Both the position numbers and the translations under genes were made by a program. A DNA stretch of 23,764 bases from Cryptobacterium sp. CAG:338 (GTDB taxonomy: Bacteria; Actinomycetota; Coriobacteriia; Coriobacteriales; Eggerthellaceae), in the NCBI GenBank assembly GCA_000435475.1, contig FR896053.1, positions 609 through 24,372 of the forward strand, written 5' to 3'. Shown here piece after piece: positions 23,318 to 23,764 of this stretch. The notes below the pieces were generated by a model that was not told the DNA's origin, searched no databases, and was given only the letters and a program-made list of their open reading frames with translations. Positions within the stretch are counted from its first letter, which is position 1, and the number at the start of each line of letters is the position of its first letter.

Positions 23318-23764
23318 GTGACCACAATTTTGCTTATCGAAGATGATCCTACTATTCGTCTTACGACCGAATTCTCGCTCACCAAGCATGGATATGCGGT
23401 AAGTTCCTGTGAAGATGGAATTTCAGGATATGAAACTGCATTAAGCATTGAGCCAGATCTCATTTTGCTTGACGTAATGCTTCCTGGCATGAATGGCTTT
23501 GAAGTCGCTAGCAAACTACGTAAAGAGGGATTCAATTCCCCTATTCTCATGCTTACCGCACTCGACGCTGATGAAGACAAAATTAAGGGCCTTGATGCTG
23601 GTGCCGATGACTATGTAACTAAACCATTTTCTACTGAAGTACTTCTTGCTCGCATCCGCGCGAATCTTCGCCGCACAGAAATGGATGGAGTAAGTATGTC
23701 TAAGCCACAAACCTATGGCGATCTTACCCTCGATATTGAAAACAGCACAGCAAGTGTAAAAGGC
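23318..23764 (+). CDS. OmpR/PhoP-family response regulator, 5' part
   Basis: Receiver and start of the output domain of a two-component regulator; 149 codons are present and the window cuts the gene. The receiver spans about 1-120: acidic pocket Glu8-Asp9-Asp10, phosphoacceptor Asp52 in LLDVMLPG, Thr80 and Lys102 in TKPF. After a linker with methionine-rich residues, YGDLTLDIENSTASVKG matches the beta start of an OmpR-type winged helix. The start is GTG at 23318 with AAGGAA about 8 nt upstream. It is divergent from the pst operon, so a PhoP or RegX3-like role in phosphate control is likely; a sensor kinase would be expected just beyond the window. Confidence 0.93.
   Translation, partial: MTTILLIEDDPTIRLTTEFSLTKHGYAVSSCEDGISGYETALSIEPDLILLDVMLPGMNGFEVASKLRKEGFNSPILMLTALDADEDKIKGLDAGADDYVTKPFSTEVLLARIRANLRRTEMDGVSMSKPQTYGDLTLDIENSTASVKG

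Noticed and set aside
1..23764. CRISPR arrays, insertion sequences, phage genes or toxin-antitoxin pairs
   Set aside because: I looked for repeated spacers, transposase motifs, terminal inverted repeats and small paired genes and saw none; every larger open frame is a known core family or its shadow.

Overview
The window looks like ordinary core chromosome of a low-GC member of the Coriobacteriia (Actinomycetota). The strongest reason is gene order: in minus-strand reading direction uvrC, rapZ, yvcK and whiA lead into gap, pgk and tpiA, an arrangement typical of actinobacteria. The AT-rich composition (estimated by eye), an OTC close to the catabolic ArcB type, a GdhA-type glutamate dehydrogenase and a D-amino-acid transaminase fit an amino-acid-using, Atopobium-like gut or oral anaerobe. 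The genus is inference only. No insertion sequence, prophage, CRISPR array or other mobile element is visible.

Layout, left to right. 1-3324: the lower-glycolysis cluster tpiA, pgk, gap (minus strand), with a perfect terminator hairpin after tpiA and a second hairpin between gap and pgk. 3490-8613: whiA, yvcK and rapZ, translationally coupled by overlapping ends, with uvrC upstream (all minus). 8678-10726: a CPA1-type Na+/H+ antiporter (minus). 11034-11275: tRNA-Lys(CTT) and tRNA-His(GTG), a minus-strand transcription unit with a candidate promoter and a clear terminator. 11426-12355: a plus-strand diacylglycerol-kinase-family lipid kinase, convergent with a minus-strand metallo-beta-lactamase-fold hydrolase (12360-13415) only 4 bp away. 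13748-18958: gdhA, argS, a D-amino-acid-transaminase-like gene and an ornithine carbamoyltransferase (minus), separated in places by terminators. 19054-23101: the complete phosphate-uptake operon pstS-pstC-pstA-pstB-phoU (minus). 23318 to the end: the start of a divergent OmpR/PhoP-type response regulator (plus), cut by the window edge.

Working together: the right end is a phosphate-sensing and uptake module. The divergent response regulator, about 11-bp-spaced direct repeats in the shared intergenic region, the Pst transporter and PhoU together suggest PhoP-like control by phosphate starvation. RapZ, YvcK and WhiA are three conserved regulators linked elsewhere to carbon and cell-wall metabolism and to cell division, and here they sit beside central glycolysis.

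No wholly new system is evident. The most striking item is PstS, whose two halves are in swapped order compared with the E. coli-type protein (a circular permutation); I recall the same order from streptococcal PstS. Other points are a perfect 14-bp palindrome just upstream of gdhA, a duplicated 15-bp element around the probable gap promoter, a divergent cysteine set in UvrC, and an altered glycine-rich motif in the lipid kinase.
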